A stretch of 5,955 nucleotides of DNA from an uncultured Erysipelotrichaceae bacterium (GTDB lineage Bacteria > Bacillota_I > Bacilli_A > Erysipelotrichales > Erysipelotrichaceae). The stretch spans positions 1-5,955 of the forward strand of contig CAMWMY010000088.1 in the NCBI GenBank assembly GCA_947175465.1, given 5' to 3'. Position 1 is the stretch's first letter; each line of letters starts with the position of its first letter. The notes under the pieces are model-generated. The model was given only the letters and a program-made list of their open reading frames with translations. It made no database searches and was not told the origin of the DNA. The position numbers and the translations under genes were made by a program. Shown here in pieces: positions 1-5,905 of the stretch.

Positions 1-742
1 GATTCTCATCAAGAGATGCTTCTTCAAAGATAGCTTCTCCATAAATATTTTTACTATCTAATGACTGCTGATTATGAATATTATCAAAAATAATCATATA
101 ATATCCCTGTAAATTTTGAGTTTCTTCTCTTGCTTGTAACTTATAAACTTCTATAATTTTATCTTTTTGTTCTTTTTGCTCAGCTTTTAAAAATACTCTA
201 TGTAACAATGCATGTGACTCATAAGTAGCCTTCAAATTTTCTGGAAATACTTCATCTAAAATATCGCTTTTATTTTTTTCAATATAGTTATTCCCTTTCA
301 CGTGAAGCTGAGAAAGAAAATTTTCAGGTATTTCTTCTATACGTGTATAACGCTCAGCAAGTCCTTCCACAAGAAAAGTCTGTGTTGTTGAAACAACTTC
401 AATATGATATTGGGAAGCTAGTTCTTGATCATAATACCATGTAACTTGCACCTGATCGCCATTTTTTAACTGTGTCGATGGTTCAATATGATAAGATAAA
501 CTATCAAAAAAAGGTTGTATACGCTGATTATAATTATTATCCATTTTCTTTATAGAAGCAGTTGCACTTCCTGACTCCCCTTCTAATAAAAACTGTGTTG
601 TTGTGTTTAAATCAACCTTTATTGTATGAAAAAAGAAATAATAAAAAACTAAAATAAGAAATAACAATAGTGAGCAAGTACACCCTATATAAATAAACTT
701 ATTTTTTAAAGCCTTTTTTCTTTCACTATTTATACTAATCAT
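1..742 (-). CDS. Membrane-anchored extracytoplasmic protein with Ig-like domain, N-terminal part (partial, runs off left edge)
   Basis: This open frame starts at 742 and is still open at base 1 after 247 codons, so the C-terminus is missing. Residues 1-15 are short and basic (NSERKKALKNK), residues 16-38 form one very hydrophobic helix, and the rest is polar, which suggests a cytoplasm-to-outside single-pass anchor. Residues 42-130 carry a pattern I recognise from Gram-positive zinc-ribbon membrane proteins: VDL, then GSATASI (58-64), then NGDQVQV (94-100), YD, LA, and VEGL (125-128). The usual N-terminal zinc-ribbon cysteines are absent, and an in-frame TAG nine codons upstream prevents extension to include one. 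Cys21 and Cys23 lie inside the membrane segment and do not form a convincing lipobox. The start is set by GGAGAGGA at 751-758, eight bases upstream. The function is unknown; a cell-envelope or envelope-stress role is inference only. It follows coaD by 78 bases but has its own promoter. Confidence 0.8.
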   Translation of the reverse strand, partial: MISINSERKKALKNKFIYIGCTCSLLLFLILVFYYFFFHTIKVDLNTTTQFLLEGESGSATASIKKMDNNYNQRIQPFFDSLSYHIEPSTQLKNGDQVQVTWYYDQELASQYHIEVVSTTQTFLVEGLAERYTRIEEIPENFLSQLHVKGNNYIEKNKSDILDEVFPENLKATYESHALLHRVFLKAEQKEQKDKIIEVYKLQAREETQNLQGYYMIIFDNIHNQQSLDSKNIYGEAIFEEASLDEN

Positions 743-774
743 AAAATAATTCCTCTCCAATAAATTCTACTTAT

Positions 775-783
775 AGTATATCA
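775..783 (-). promoter_or_regulatory. Extended -10 promoter for the left-edge membrane protein gene
   Basis: Read on the minus strand this is TGATATACT, a TGn extension followed by a 5/6 match to TATAAT. A -35 box at normal spacing is only weak, as is common for extended -10 promoters. Transcription would begin near 768, leaving a leader of about 26 bases with the ribosome binding site at 751-758. A 10-base perfect palindrome, TATCATGATA (779-788), overlaps the promoter and could be an operator, though short palindromes are common in AT-rich DNA. Confidence 0.55.
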
Positions 784-820
784 TGATAAACGAAAGTTAA
801 AAATATTATTTTTTATTCTT

Positions 821-1327
821 TTAACTATCTTCTTCATTTACTGCATCTTGATGTTTAAAATAAGTATACAAAGCACTCGCTACTATTGGATGAACAAATG
901 AAGAAAGATCTCCTTCGTACTTAGCAATTGTTTTTACATTACTTGAAGATATATGGGCATAAGAAGCATGACTCATAAGAAAAACGGTTTCTACTGTATT
1001 AGCTAATATTTGATTAATACTTGCCAGTTCTGCTTCATAAGCATAATCTTTTTCATTGCGTATTCCTCGAATCATTGCACAGGCCCCCACATCTTTTGCA
1101 AATTGCACCGTTAGCCCTGAAGCATGTTGTATCTTCACATTAAAAAGTCCAGTAATACTAGCTTGGATAAATGCTATTCTCTCCTCTATTGAAAACATTG
1201 TCTTTTTTGATGGATGCGTAACAATAAGAATTATCACCTCATCAAATAATCTACTTGCCTTTTCTACAATATGAAGATGCCCTTTTGTAAAAGGATCAAA
1301 AGTTCCTGGATAAATAGCACGTCTCAT
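821..1327 (-). CDS. coaD: Phosphopantetheine adenylyltransferase (PPAT)
   Basis: CoaD transfers AMP from ATP to 4'-phosphopantetheine, giving dephospho-CoA and pyrophosphate, the penultimate step of coenzyme A synthesis in the cytosol. The 168 residues match the usual bacterial length of about 160. Visible landmarks of this nucleotidyltransferase fold are YPGTFDPFTKGH (6-17; the HxGH-type motif is TKGH, with His17 as the expected catalytic histidine), SKKTMFSIEER (40-50, containing the conserved substrate-binding lysine Lys42), RGIRN (87-91, phosphate-binding arginines) and ISSSNVK (126-132, nucleotide-binding loop). The ATG at 1327-1325 overlaps the rsmD stop in an ATGA arrangement, so translation is probably coupled and both are read from one mRNA. 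A small deviation is MSHASYAH (118-125), where many homologues have a form like MPSPEYSF. The identity is secure. Confidence 0.97.
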   Translation of the reverse strand: MRRAIYPGTFDPFTKGHLHIVEKASRLFDEVIILIVTHPSKKTMFSIEERIAFIQASITGLFNVKIQHASGLTVQFAKDVGACAMIRGIRNEKDYAYEAELASINQILANTVETVFLMSHASYAHISSSNVKTIAKYEGDLSSFVHPIVASALYTYFKHQDAVNEEDS

Positions 1328-1881
1328 CTTTTTTCTCCTTTATAATAAGTAATGCGCGTAATTCCATATACAGCTTCTTTTACTTTTTTAAAATGATGAT
1401 AATGATCCTCAAACTGTTCTTCTTTGGCACTTTCACAAATAAGATAGCCATCTTCTTGTAATAAATTATGTTCATCAATAAATGCTAGGATATCCGCAAA
1501 AGAATAAACTTGATAAGGAGGATCCAAAAAGATAATATGAAAACGCAATTTCTCTTCATGTGCAAGTTGTAAAGCTTTTTTATAATCCATCTTCCATATC
1601 ACACATTGCTTTTCAACATTCAATGAACGAATATTTTCTTTAATCGTATGAATCGCTTTTATATGGTGATCGACAAAATAAACTTTTTCTATCCCTCTTG
1701 AAATTGCTTCTAAGCCAATTCCTGCACTTCCAGCAAAAAGATCAAGCATGATTCCTTCTGAAAAATATGGACCTATTCTAGAAAAAATAGCTTCTTTTAT
1801 TTTGTCTGTTGTTGGTCTAGTATGATTTCCTGAAGCAGCTTTTAATACACGTGAACGATACTCGCCAGCAATAATTCTCAT
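1324..1881 (-). CDS. rsmD: 16S rRNA (guanine966-N2)-methyltransferase
   Basis: RsmD uses S-adenosylmethionine to methylate the N2 of G966 (E. coli numbering) in 16S rRNA during 30S assembly. The 185-residue product has the family N-terminus MRIIAGEYRSR, then TRPTTDKIKEAIFS (21-34), the SAM-binding glycine-rich motif DLFAGSAGIGLEAISRG (47-63), an acidic residue ending the next strand (Asp71), and the catalytic DPPY motif (120-123) typical of N2-guanine and N6-adenine methyltransferases. The frame stays open upstream to a GTG at 1953, but I chose the ATG at 1881. It carries an ideal AAGGAGG eight bases upstream, it begins exactly at the conserved N-terminus, and the extra 24 residues resemble nothing in the family. 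It ends in TGA inside the coaD start (four-base overlap). The rsmD-coaD pair is a standard arrangement in Bacillota. Confidence 0.96.
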   Translation of the reverse strand: MRIIAGEYRSRVLKAASGNHTRPTTDKIKEAIFSRIGPYFSEGIMLDLFAGSAGIGLEAISRGIEKVYFVDHHIKAIHTIKENIRSLNVEKQCVIWKMDYKKALQLAHEEKLRFHIIFLDPPYQVYSFADILAFIDEHNLLQEDGYLICESAKEEQFEDHYHHFKKVKEAVYGITRITYYKGEKR

Positions 1882-1889
1882 TTTTTTAT

Positions 1890-1896
1890 CCTCCTT
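1890..1896 (-). promoter_or_regulatory. Ribosome binding site that fixes the rsmD start
   Basis: The minus-strand sequence AAGGAGG lies eight bases before the ATG at 1881. It is a near-perfect anti-16S match and decides for the 185-residue protein over the longer GTG-initiated frame, whose start at 1953 has only a distant AGAGGAG about 15 bases upstream. Confidence 0.9.
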
Positions 1897-1932
1897 TATG
1901 TATATCTCTTTAAAAAGAGGGCAACATAAGAA

Positions 1933-1952
1933 TGCATCTAGTAATAGATGCA
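1933..1952 (-). repeat. Perfect inverted repeat (8-base arms, 4-base loop) in the rsmD leader
   Basis: The arms TGCATCTA and TAGATGCA are separated by four bases. It lies between the ftsW terminator and the rsmD ribosome binding site, about 50 bases upstream of the rsmD ATG. There is no U-tract directly after it, so it is not an ordinary intrinsic terminator. A second small repeat (CTCTTT/AAAGAG, 1906-1919) sits between it and the ribosome binding site. It could be an RNA stem protecting a processed 5' end or a protein site; the role is unproven. Confidence 0.55.
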
Positions 1953-1983
1953 CCCCAAATCTTTGTTTCTCCTCTTCCCTTTC

Positions 1984-2016
1984 AAAAAGAATCCCTAACC
2001 CCTGGGGATTCTTTTT
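1984..2016 (-). terminator. Rho-independent terminator of ftsW
   Basis: A perfect 12-base-pair stem (AAAAAGAATCCC at 1984-1995 with its complement at 2005-2016) encloses a nine-base loop and begins two bases beyond the ftsW stop codon. On the minus strand the distal arm ends in TTTTT. The A/T flanks make it potentially bidirectional, but no plus-strand gene ends here. It should limit read-through from ftsW into rsmD-coaD. Confidence 0.85.
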
Positions 2017-2018
2017 CT

Positions 2019-3200
2019 TTATTCTCCTTGACGACGAATACGAGAAATAACAGCCTGACTAATTCCAATTCCTACCATAATGGCCATTAAAGAAGAACCT
2101 CCACTACTTACAAATAACAAAGGTACTCCTGTTAGTGGAATCAATCCACCAACACCTCCTACATTTAAAACAAAGTGAATAAGGATATAAAGTGCAGTAC
2201 CTACTAAAATAATTTTATATCCTTCACTCTTCGTACGGAATGCATAATAGAACAGACGATAAATAAGAATAGAATAACAAGCAACAATAATCAATAAACC
2301 AAAAATTCCTAACTCTTCAATGACTACTGATAAAATAAAGTCATTATCTGCTTGGGTTAAATACCCAAACTTTCTAGAAGACTTGGCGATTCCATTCCCC
2401 CAAAAATTACTATTGGCAATTCCATACAATCCATTAATAAGCTGATATCCCGTAGAATATGGATTTAAAAAAGGATTAATCGCATTTTCGATACGAGCTG
2501 CAATATGCTTCATCCCTGGAATATTACTCATAATTTGAATTCCTTGCTCACTCATCAAAAAAAGAAAAATACAACTACCAACTCCCATAGCAACTTTCAT
2601 CCAAAATTGCATAGGGCGAAGGCGGTAATGTGAAGGAATTAAAAAGCACAAGGCACATAATAAAGTAATCACAACAAGGGTCCCAATATCCGGCTGTAAA
2701 AAGATAATTCCCGCATAAGCGATATAAAAAAATACAGGTATTTTCACAATGGTCCAAAAATCAAAATTTCGCTTTCCTGCTACTTCAACATAAACAGCCA
2801 TCGCTACAACCATAAATACTTTTACAAATTCACTTGGCTGAATCGTCGCTGATATCCCTGGAATACGTATCCAAGCTTTAGAACCAAATTGGCTTGGAAA
2901 TAATAAGGTTGATGCAAGAAATCCAAATAAAAGAATTCCTATGAGCAAATGATACTTTTTCGCTCTCAACATAGTAAAATTATTAGCTAAAATAGTCATG
3001 AGCACATAAGATATCACTATAAAAATACTTTGACGAAACAATACTTTAATTAAAACAAGGGGATCACTTGATACATTCCCTAAATTAGTCGATACAATCA
3101 TCAAAGTTCCAAATAAAATTAATATAACTACCATTAAATGTATAATAAAATCATACTTATGTGGTAATTTTAATGTTAACTTCCATTCTCCTATACGCAT
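2019..3200 (-). CDS. ftsW: FtsW/RodA/SpoVE-family (SEDS) peptidoglycan glycosyltransferase, probably FtsW
   Basis: SEDS proteins are polytopic membrane enzymes that polymerise lipid II into glycan strands together with a class B penicillin-binding protein; FtsW does this at the division septum. The 393 residues give about ten hydrophobic segments. Family landmarks are GSKAWI (106-111), QPSEFVK (121-127), QPDIGT (169-174), GYQLINGLYGI (251-261), DNDFI with the expected catalytic Asp287, EELGIFG (295-301), and the signature GGLIPLTGVPLLF through GGSS (351-370). LNVGGVGGLIPLTGVP closely resembles the Bacillus FtsW version, and proximity to rsmD-coaD also fits ftsW rather than rodA, but paralogues cannot be excluded. 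The ATG at 3200 has GAGAGGAG nine bases upstream. Oddities: DNDFI replaces the common HTDFI, and FVSSGGSS replaces FISYGGSS. It is divergent from def. Confidence 0.85.
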   Translation of the reverse strand: MRIGEWKLTLKLPHKYDFIIHLMVVILILFGTLMIVSTNLGNVSSDPLVLIKVLFRQSIFIVISYVLMTILANNFTMLRAKKYHLLIGILLFGFLASTLLFPSQFGSKAWIRIPGISATIQPSEFVKVFMVVAMAVYVEVAGKRNFDFWTIVKIPVFFYIAYAGIIFLQPDIGTLVVITLLCALCFLIPSHYRLRPMQFWMKVAMGVGSCIFLFLMSEQGIQIMSNIPGMKHIAARIENAINPFLNPYSTGYQLINGLYGIANSNFWGNGIAKSSRKFGYLTQADNDFILSVVIEELGIFGLLIIVACYSILIYRLFYYAFRTKSEGYKIILVGTALYILIHFVLNVGGVGGLIPLTGVPLLFVSSGGSSLMAIMVGIGISQAVISRIRRQGE

Positions 3201-3241
3201 CTCTCATGGCTCCTCTCTTGCTAAAGTTCACTGTTAATGAT

Positions 3242-3270
3242 ATCATAATTTATATAAATATGTTACTTAA
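3242..3270 (-). promoter_or_regulatory. Candidate sigma-A promoter for ftsW
   Basis: On the minus strand, TTAAGT (3265-3270) and TATGAT (3242-3247) are separated by 17 bases, a weak -35 with a 5/6 -10. Two perfect palindromes overlap it: ATGATATCAT (3237-3246) on the -10, and ATTTATATAAAT (3248-3259) within the spacer. Transcription would begin near 3235, giving a leader of about 35 bases. Confidence 0.45.
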
Positions 3271-3291
3271 TTTTATGAAAATCCTTCTTCC

Positions 3292-3319
3292 TTTACAAAG
3301 ATTAAACATAAAATAAAGT
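3292..3319 (+). promoter_or_regulatory. Candidate sigma-A promoter for def
   Basis: TTTACA (3292-3297, 5/6 match to TTGACA) is followed after 16 bases by TAAAGT (3314-3319, 4/6 match to TATAAT). It would start transcription close to 3326, just ahead of the AAGGAGG ribosome binding site (3330-3336). That leaves a very short leader, which lowers confidence. Confidence 0.35.
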
Positions 3320-3341
3320 AAGCATTTGTAAGGAGGTTCTT

Positions 3342-3899
3342 ATGAAAATTAATTATGGACATATTCTTAAGGATCATGATGATACAATTCGCCAAAAAAG
3401 TAAAAAAGTAGACCTTCCTCTTAGTGAAGAAAATCGCCAAACATTAAATAATTTACTCACTTATGTGCGAAATTCAACAGATCCTGAACTATCAGAAAAA
3501 GAAAATCTTCGTCCTGCGGTAGGAATTGCAGCACCACAAATTGGTATCTTTAAACAATTACTTGCTGTTGTGATTCACGATGAAAATGGAAACCCAATCG
3601 AATATGCACTAGCAAACCCTCGAATTGTTTCTCATTCTGTACAAAATGCGTATTTAAAAAGTGGAGAAGGATGTTTATCGGTGGAAGATGTACATGAAGG
3701 TTATGTATATCGTCATGCACGCATTTGTGTTAAAGGTTATGACCTTTTAGTAGATAAAGAGATTACAATTCAAGCCGAAGGTTTTTTAGCTATTGTATTA
3801 CAACATGAAATAGATCATTTTAATGGTATTTTGTTTTATGATCGTATTCATAAAGATGACCCATGGAAAGAAGATCCAAAAGCAGTCGTTATCGAATAA
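3342..3899 (+). CDS. def: Peptide deformylase, type 2
   Basis: This metalloenzyme removes the formyl group from the initiator methionine of nascent proteins at the ribosome. All three family motifs are intact: GIAAPQIG (61-68), EGCLS (109-113, metal ligand Cys111) and QHEIDH (154-159, ligands His155 and His159 with catalytic Glu156). The length of 185 residues and the long insertion between the N-terminal helix and motif 1 (about 25-58) place it in the type 2 group of Gram-positive bacteria, as in Bacillus DefB and Staphylococcus Def. The ATG at 3342 is preceded by AAGGAGG with five bases of spacing. It is transcribed away from ftsW and lies just upstream of rnjA; def also lies close to rnjA in Bacillus. 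Nothing is missing or truncated. Confidence 0.97.
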   Translation: MKINYGHILKDHDDTIRQKSKKVDLPLSEENRQTLNNLLTYVRNSTDPELSEKENLRPAVGIAAPQIGIFKQLLAVVIHDENGNPIEYALANPRIVSHSVQNAYLKSGEGCLSVEDVHEGYVYRHARICVKGYDLLVDKEITIQAEGFLAIVLQHEIDHFNGILFYDRIHKDDPWKEDPKAVVIE

Positions 3900-3912
3900 A
3901 GGCTGTTTTTTT
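3878..3912 (+). terminator. Weak intrinsic terminator overlapping the end of def
   Basis: AAAAGCAGTC (3878-3887) can pair with GGCTGTTTTT (3901-3910) through two G-U wobbles. The 13-base loop contains the def stop codon, and seven T residues (3906-3912) form a U-tract. The GC core is short, so termination is probably partial; a ribosome finishing def would melt the left arm. Confidence 0.4.
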
Positions 3913-3961
3913 ATGAGAAAATAAATTTTTCGTGTAAAAAAGGTTTATTTTTATGAATATA

Positions 3962-3970
3962 TGTTATAAT
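3962..3970 (+). promoter_or_regulatory. Extended -10 promoter of rnjA
   Basis: TGTTATAAT is a TGn extension joined to a perfect TATAAT (3965-3970). The -35 region is poor, for example TTTATT at 3944-3949 with 15-base spacing, as expected for an extended -10 promoter. Initiation near 3977 would place the upstream in-frame ATG at 3973 outside the mRNA, supporting the rnjA start at 4009. Confidence 0.7.
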
Positions 3971-3994
3971 AAATGAAGCAAAGAAACGGTGTAT

Positions 3995-4003
3995 GGAAAG
4001 GAG
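3995..4003 (+). promoter_or_regulatory. Ribosome binding site that fixes the rnjA start
   Basis: GGAAAGGAG lies five bases before the ATG at 4009. The alternative ATG at 3973 has no purine-rich site upstream and lies at the promoter. Confidence 0.85.
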
Positions 4004-4008
4004 TCGTT

Positions 4009-5865
4009 ATGAGTTATCATCATACGTATAACAAATCTACACCACAAGCACAACAAGGAAATCATAAAAACAGTTATAATAAAGCAAGCCATAAGTCAAC
4101 AGATACCCTTATATATGGATTAGGTGGTCTTGGCGAAGTCGGTAAAAATATGTACTGCCTTGAACACGAAAATGAAATTTTAATCATTGATGCTGGTGTT
4201 CGTTTTCCTGAGGAAAATTTGCTTGGAGTAGATTATGTTATCCCAGATTATGCTTATCTGGTAAAAAATAGACATAAGAAAAAAATCGTGGTTATTACCC
4301 ATGGACACGAAGATCATATTGGAGGTATCCCTTTCTTATTAAAATCTGTAGAGGGAATTGATAAAATTTATGCACCTCGTTTTGCAATCGCTTTAATCAA
4401 AAAGAAATTAGAAGAGCGTAAGATGCAAAAAAGTGTAAAACTTATTGAAATTAATAATCAAAGTAAAGTACAATCAAAACACTTTACATGTGGATTTTTT
4501 AATACAACACACTCAATACCAGATTCTCTTGGTGTTTTAGTAAATACCCCAAATGGACGTGTTGTCCACACAGGAGATTTTAAATTTGATTTAACTCCTG
4601 TTGGTACAAATGCAGATTACCAATCCATGGCTTATATTGGACAAATTGGTGTATCTCTATTATTGAGTGATTCTACCAATTCTGGTGTAGAAGATTTCTC
4701 AATATCAGAAAAAAAAGTAGCCAAAATGATTACTGAAATCACAAGAAAAACAAGCGGCAGATTAATTGTTGCGACATTTGCAAGTAATGTACACCGTGTT
4801 TCACAAATATTAGAAGCTGCTGTTGCTTGTGGACGTAAAGTTGTTATTTTTGGACGTAGTATGGAAAATGTTGTTACGATCGGTAGAAAAATGGGAAATA
4901 TTAAAATTGGTCCAAAGCATTTTCTTGCTCCTGAACAATTAAATAGTGTGCCTGCACATCAAGTGTGTATTGTGTGTACAGGATCACAAGGAGAGCCATT
5001 AGCTGCTCTATCTCGTATTGCATCAGGTACACATCGTTATATTAAACTTATCCCTGGTGATACTGTTGTTTTCTCTTCATCCCCTATTCCTGGAAATGCA
5101 TCCAGTGTTAATCAAGTAGTCAATAAATTGTTTCGTGCAGGTGCCAACGTTCTTACCAAATCTGTATTAAATAATTTACATACAACTGGACATGCTTCGC
5201 AAGAAGAACAAAAGTTGATGTTACAATTGATTAAACCAAAATATTTTATGCCTATCCATGGAGAATATAAAATGTTAAAACAACATATGGAAACAGCTGT
5301 GGAGACAGGTGTAAAAGAGGAAAATGTATTTATTTGTGGAAATGGAGATGTTTTAATTCTTCGTAATGAAAAGGTGTTCCCTGGTAATTATCGTATTCCT
5401 GCTGATGATATTTATGTAGATGGAAATGATATTAGTGGTGTATCGACAGCAGTATTAAAAGATCGTAAAATTTTAGGAGATAATGGTCTAGTTTCAGTGA
5501 TTATTGCTATTGATTCTAAAGCAAATAAAATTTTATGTAAGCCAGTTATTGTATCTAGAGGATTCGTCTTTATTAAAGATTCACAAGGACTTTTAAAAGA
5601 AGCTGAGCAAATTGTATACAATGCTTTAAAAGAAAAAATGGCACAGCGAACTACATTTTCAGAGTTAAAAAATTGTGTTCGAAGCTCTCTTGAGCCTTAT
5701 TTATACCATCGAACACATCGTAATCCAATTGTAATCCCTGTCATTTTAAATTCTAAAGCAGCAATGACTGCTATGACACAAGCAAAAAATACAAAATCAA
5801 AAGATTCTCAAGAGAAAAAGACATATCGTAAACCTAAAAATACAAAAAAGAAAATAACTGAATAA
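4009..5865 (+). CDS. rnjA: Ribonuclease J (RNase J1-like, metallo-beta-lactamase/beta-CASP)
   Basis: RNase J is a cytoplasmic 5'-to-3' exonuclease and endonuclease that drives mRNA turnover and rRNA 5'-end maturation in Bacillota. With the 4009 start it has 618 residues, against 555 in Bacillus RNase J1. Visible in order: a low-complexity leader (1-31, rich in His, Asn, Gln, Lys, Ser), LGGLGEVGKNMY (38-49), zinc-binding THGHEDH (97-103), TTHSIPDS (166-173), HTGDFKFD (187-194), the beta-CASP part with CTGSQGEP (323-330) and SSSPIPGN (356-363), HTTGHAS (391-397), PIHGEYKML (415-423), and a C-terminal region ending in a Lys/Thr/Ser-rich tail (about 583-618). All metal-site motifs are intact. The similarity is to J1 rather than J2, but the sequence alone does not settle which paralogue. 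It has its own promoter and is not obviously co-transcribed with def. Confidence 0.95.
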   Translation: MSYHHTYNKSTPQAQQGNHKNSYNKASHKSTDTLIYGLGGLGEVGKNMYCLEHENEILIIDAGVRFPEENLLGVDYVIPDYAYLVKNRHKKKIVVITHGHEDHIGGIPFLLKSVEGIDKIYAPRFAIALIKKKLEERKMQKSVKLIEINNQSKVQSKHFTCGFFNTTHSIPDSLGVLVNTPNGRVVHTGDFKFDLTPVGTNADYQSMAYIGQIGVSLLLSDSTNSGVEDFSISEKKVAKMITEITRKTSGRLIVATFASNVHRVSQILEAAVACGRKVVIFGRSMENVVTIGRKMGNIKIGPKHFLAPEQLNSVPAHQVCIVCTGSQGEPLAALSRIASGTHRYIKLIPGDTVVFSSSPIPGNASSVNQVVNKLFRAGANVLTKSVLNNLHTTGHASQEEQKLMLQLIKPKYFMPIHGEYKMLKQHMETAVETGVKEENVFICGNGDVLILRNEKVFPGNYRIPADDIYVDGNDISGVSTAVLKDRKILGDNGLVSVIIAIDSKANKILCKPVIVSRGFVFIKDSQGLLKEAEQIVYNALKEKMAQRTTFSELKNCVRSSLEPYLYHRTHRNPIVIPVILNSKAAMTAMTQAKNTKSKDSQEKKTYRKPKNTKKKITE

Positions 5866-5905
5866 AGACAGTCTCAGATAAAAAAGCTTCATCCTATTTT
5901 ATATA

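Noticed and set aside
795..826. Inverted repeat AGTTAAAA/TTTTAACT at the end of coaD as a terminator
   Set aside because: The stem is almost pure A-T, the loop is long, and no U-tract follows it on the minus strand.
1056..1274. 72-residue plus-strand open frame
   Set aside because: It lies entirely antisense inside coaD, has no ribosome binding site and encodes no recognisable motif.
1896..1905. TATACA as a -10 box for rsmD
   Set aside because: No -35 at usable spacing and the start site would fall in or beside the ribosome binding site.
1882..1953. 24-residue N-terminal extension of RsmD from a GTG start
   Set aside because: It has no well-spaced ribosome binding site, runs through the inverted repeat and the real ribosome binding site, and does not resemble family sequence.
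2575..2757. 60-residue minus-strand open frame
   Set aside because: It is an alternative frame within ftsW; the cysteine- and tyrosine-rich product reflects out-of-frame membrane-protein codons.
3918..3951. AAAATAAA/TTTATTTT hairpin between def and rnjA
   Set aside because: The stem is only A-T with a bulge and overlaps the rnjA promoter region; composition alone explains it.
3973..4008. 12-residue N-terminal extension of RNase J
   Set aside because: The ATG at 3973 sits three bases after the TATAAT box, upstream of the likely transcription start, and lacks a ribosome binding site.
5412..5621. 69-residue minus-strand open frame
   Set aside because: It is antisense inside the conserved C-terminal part of rnjA, with no start signals.
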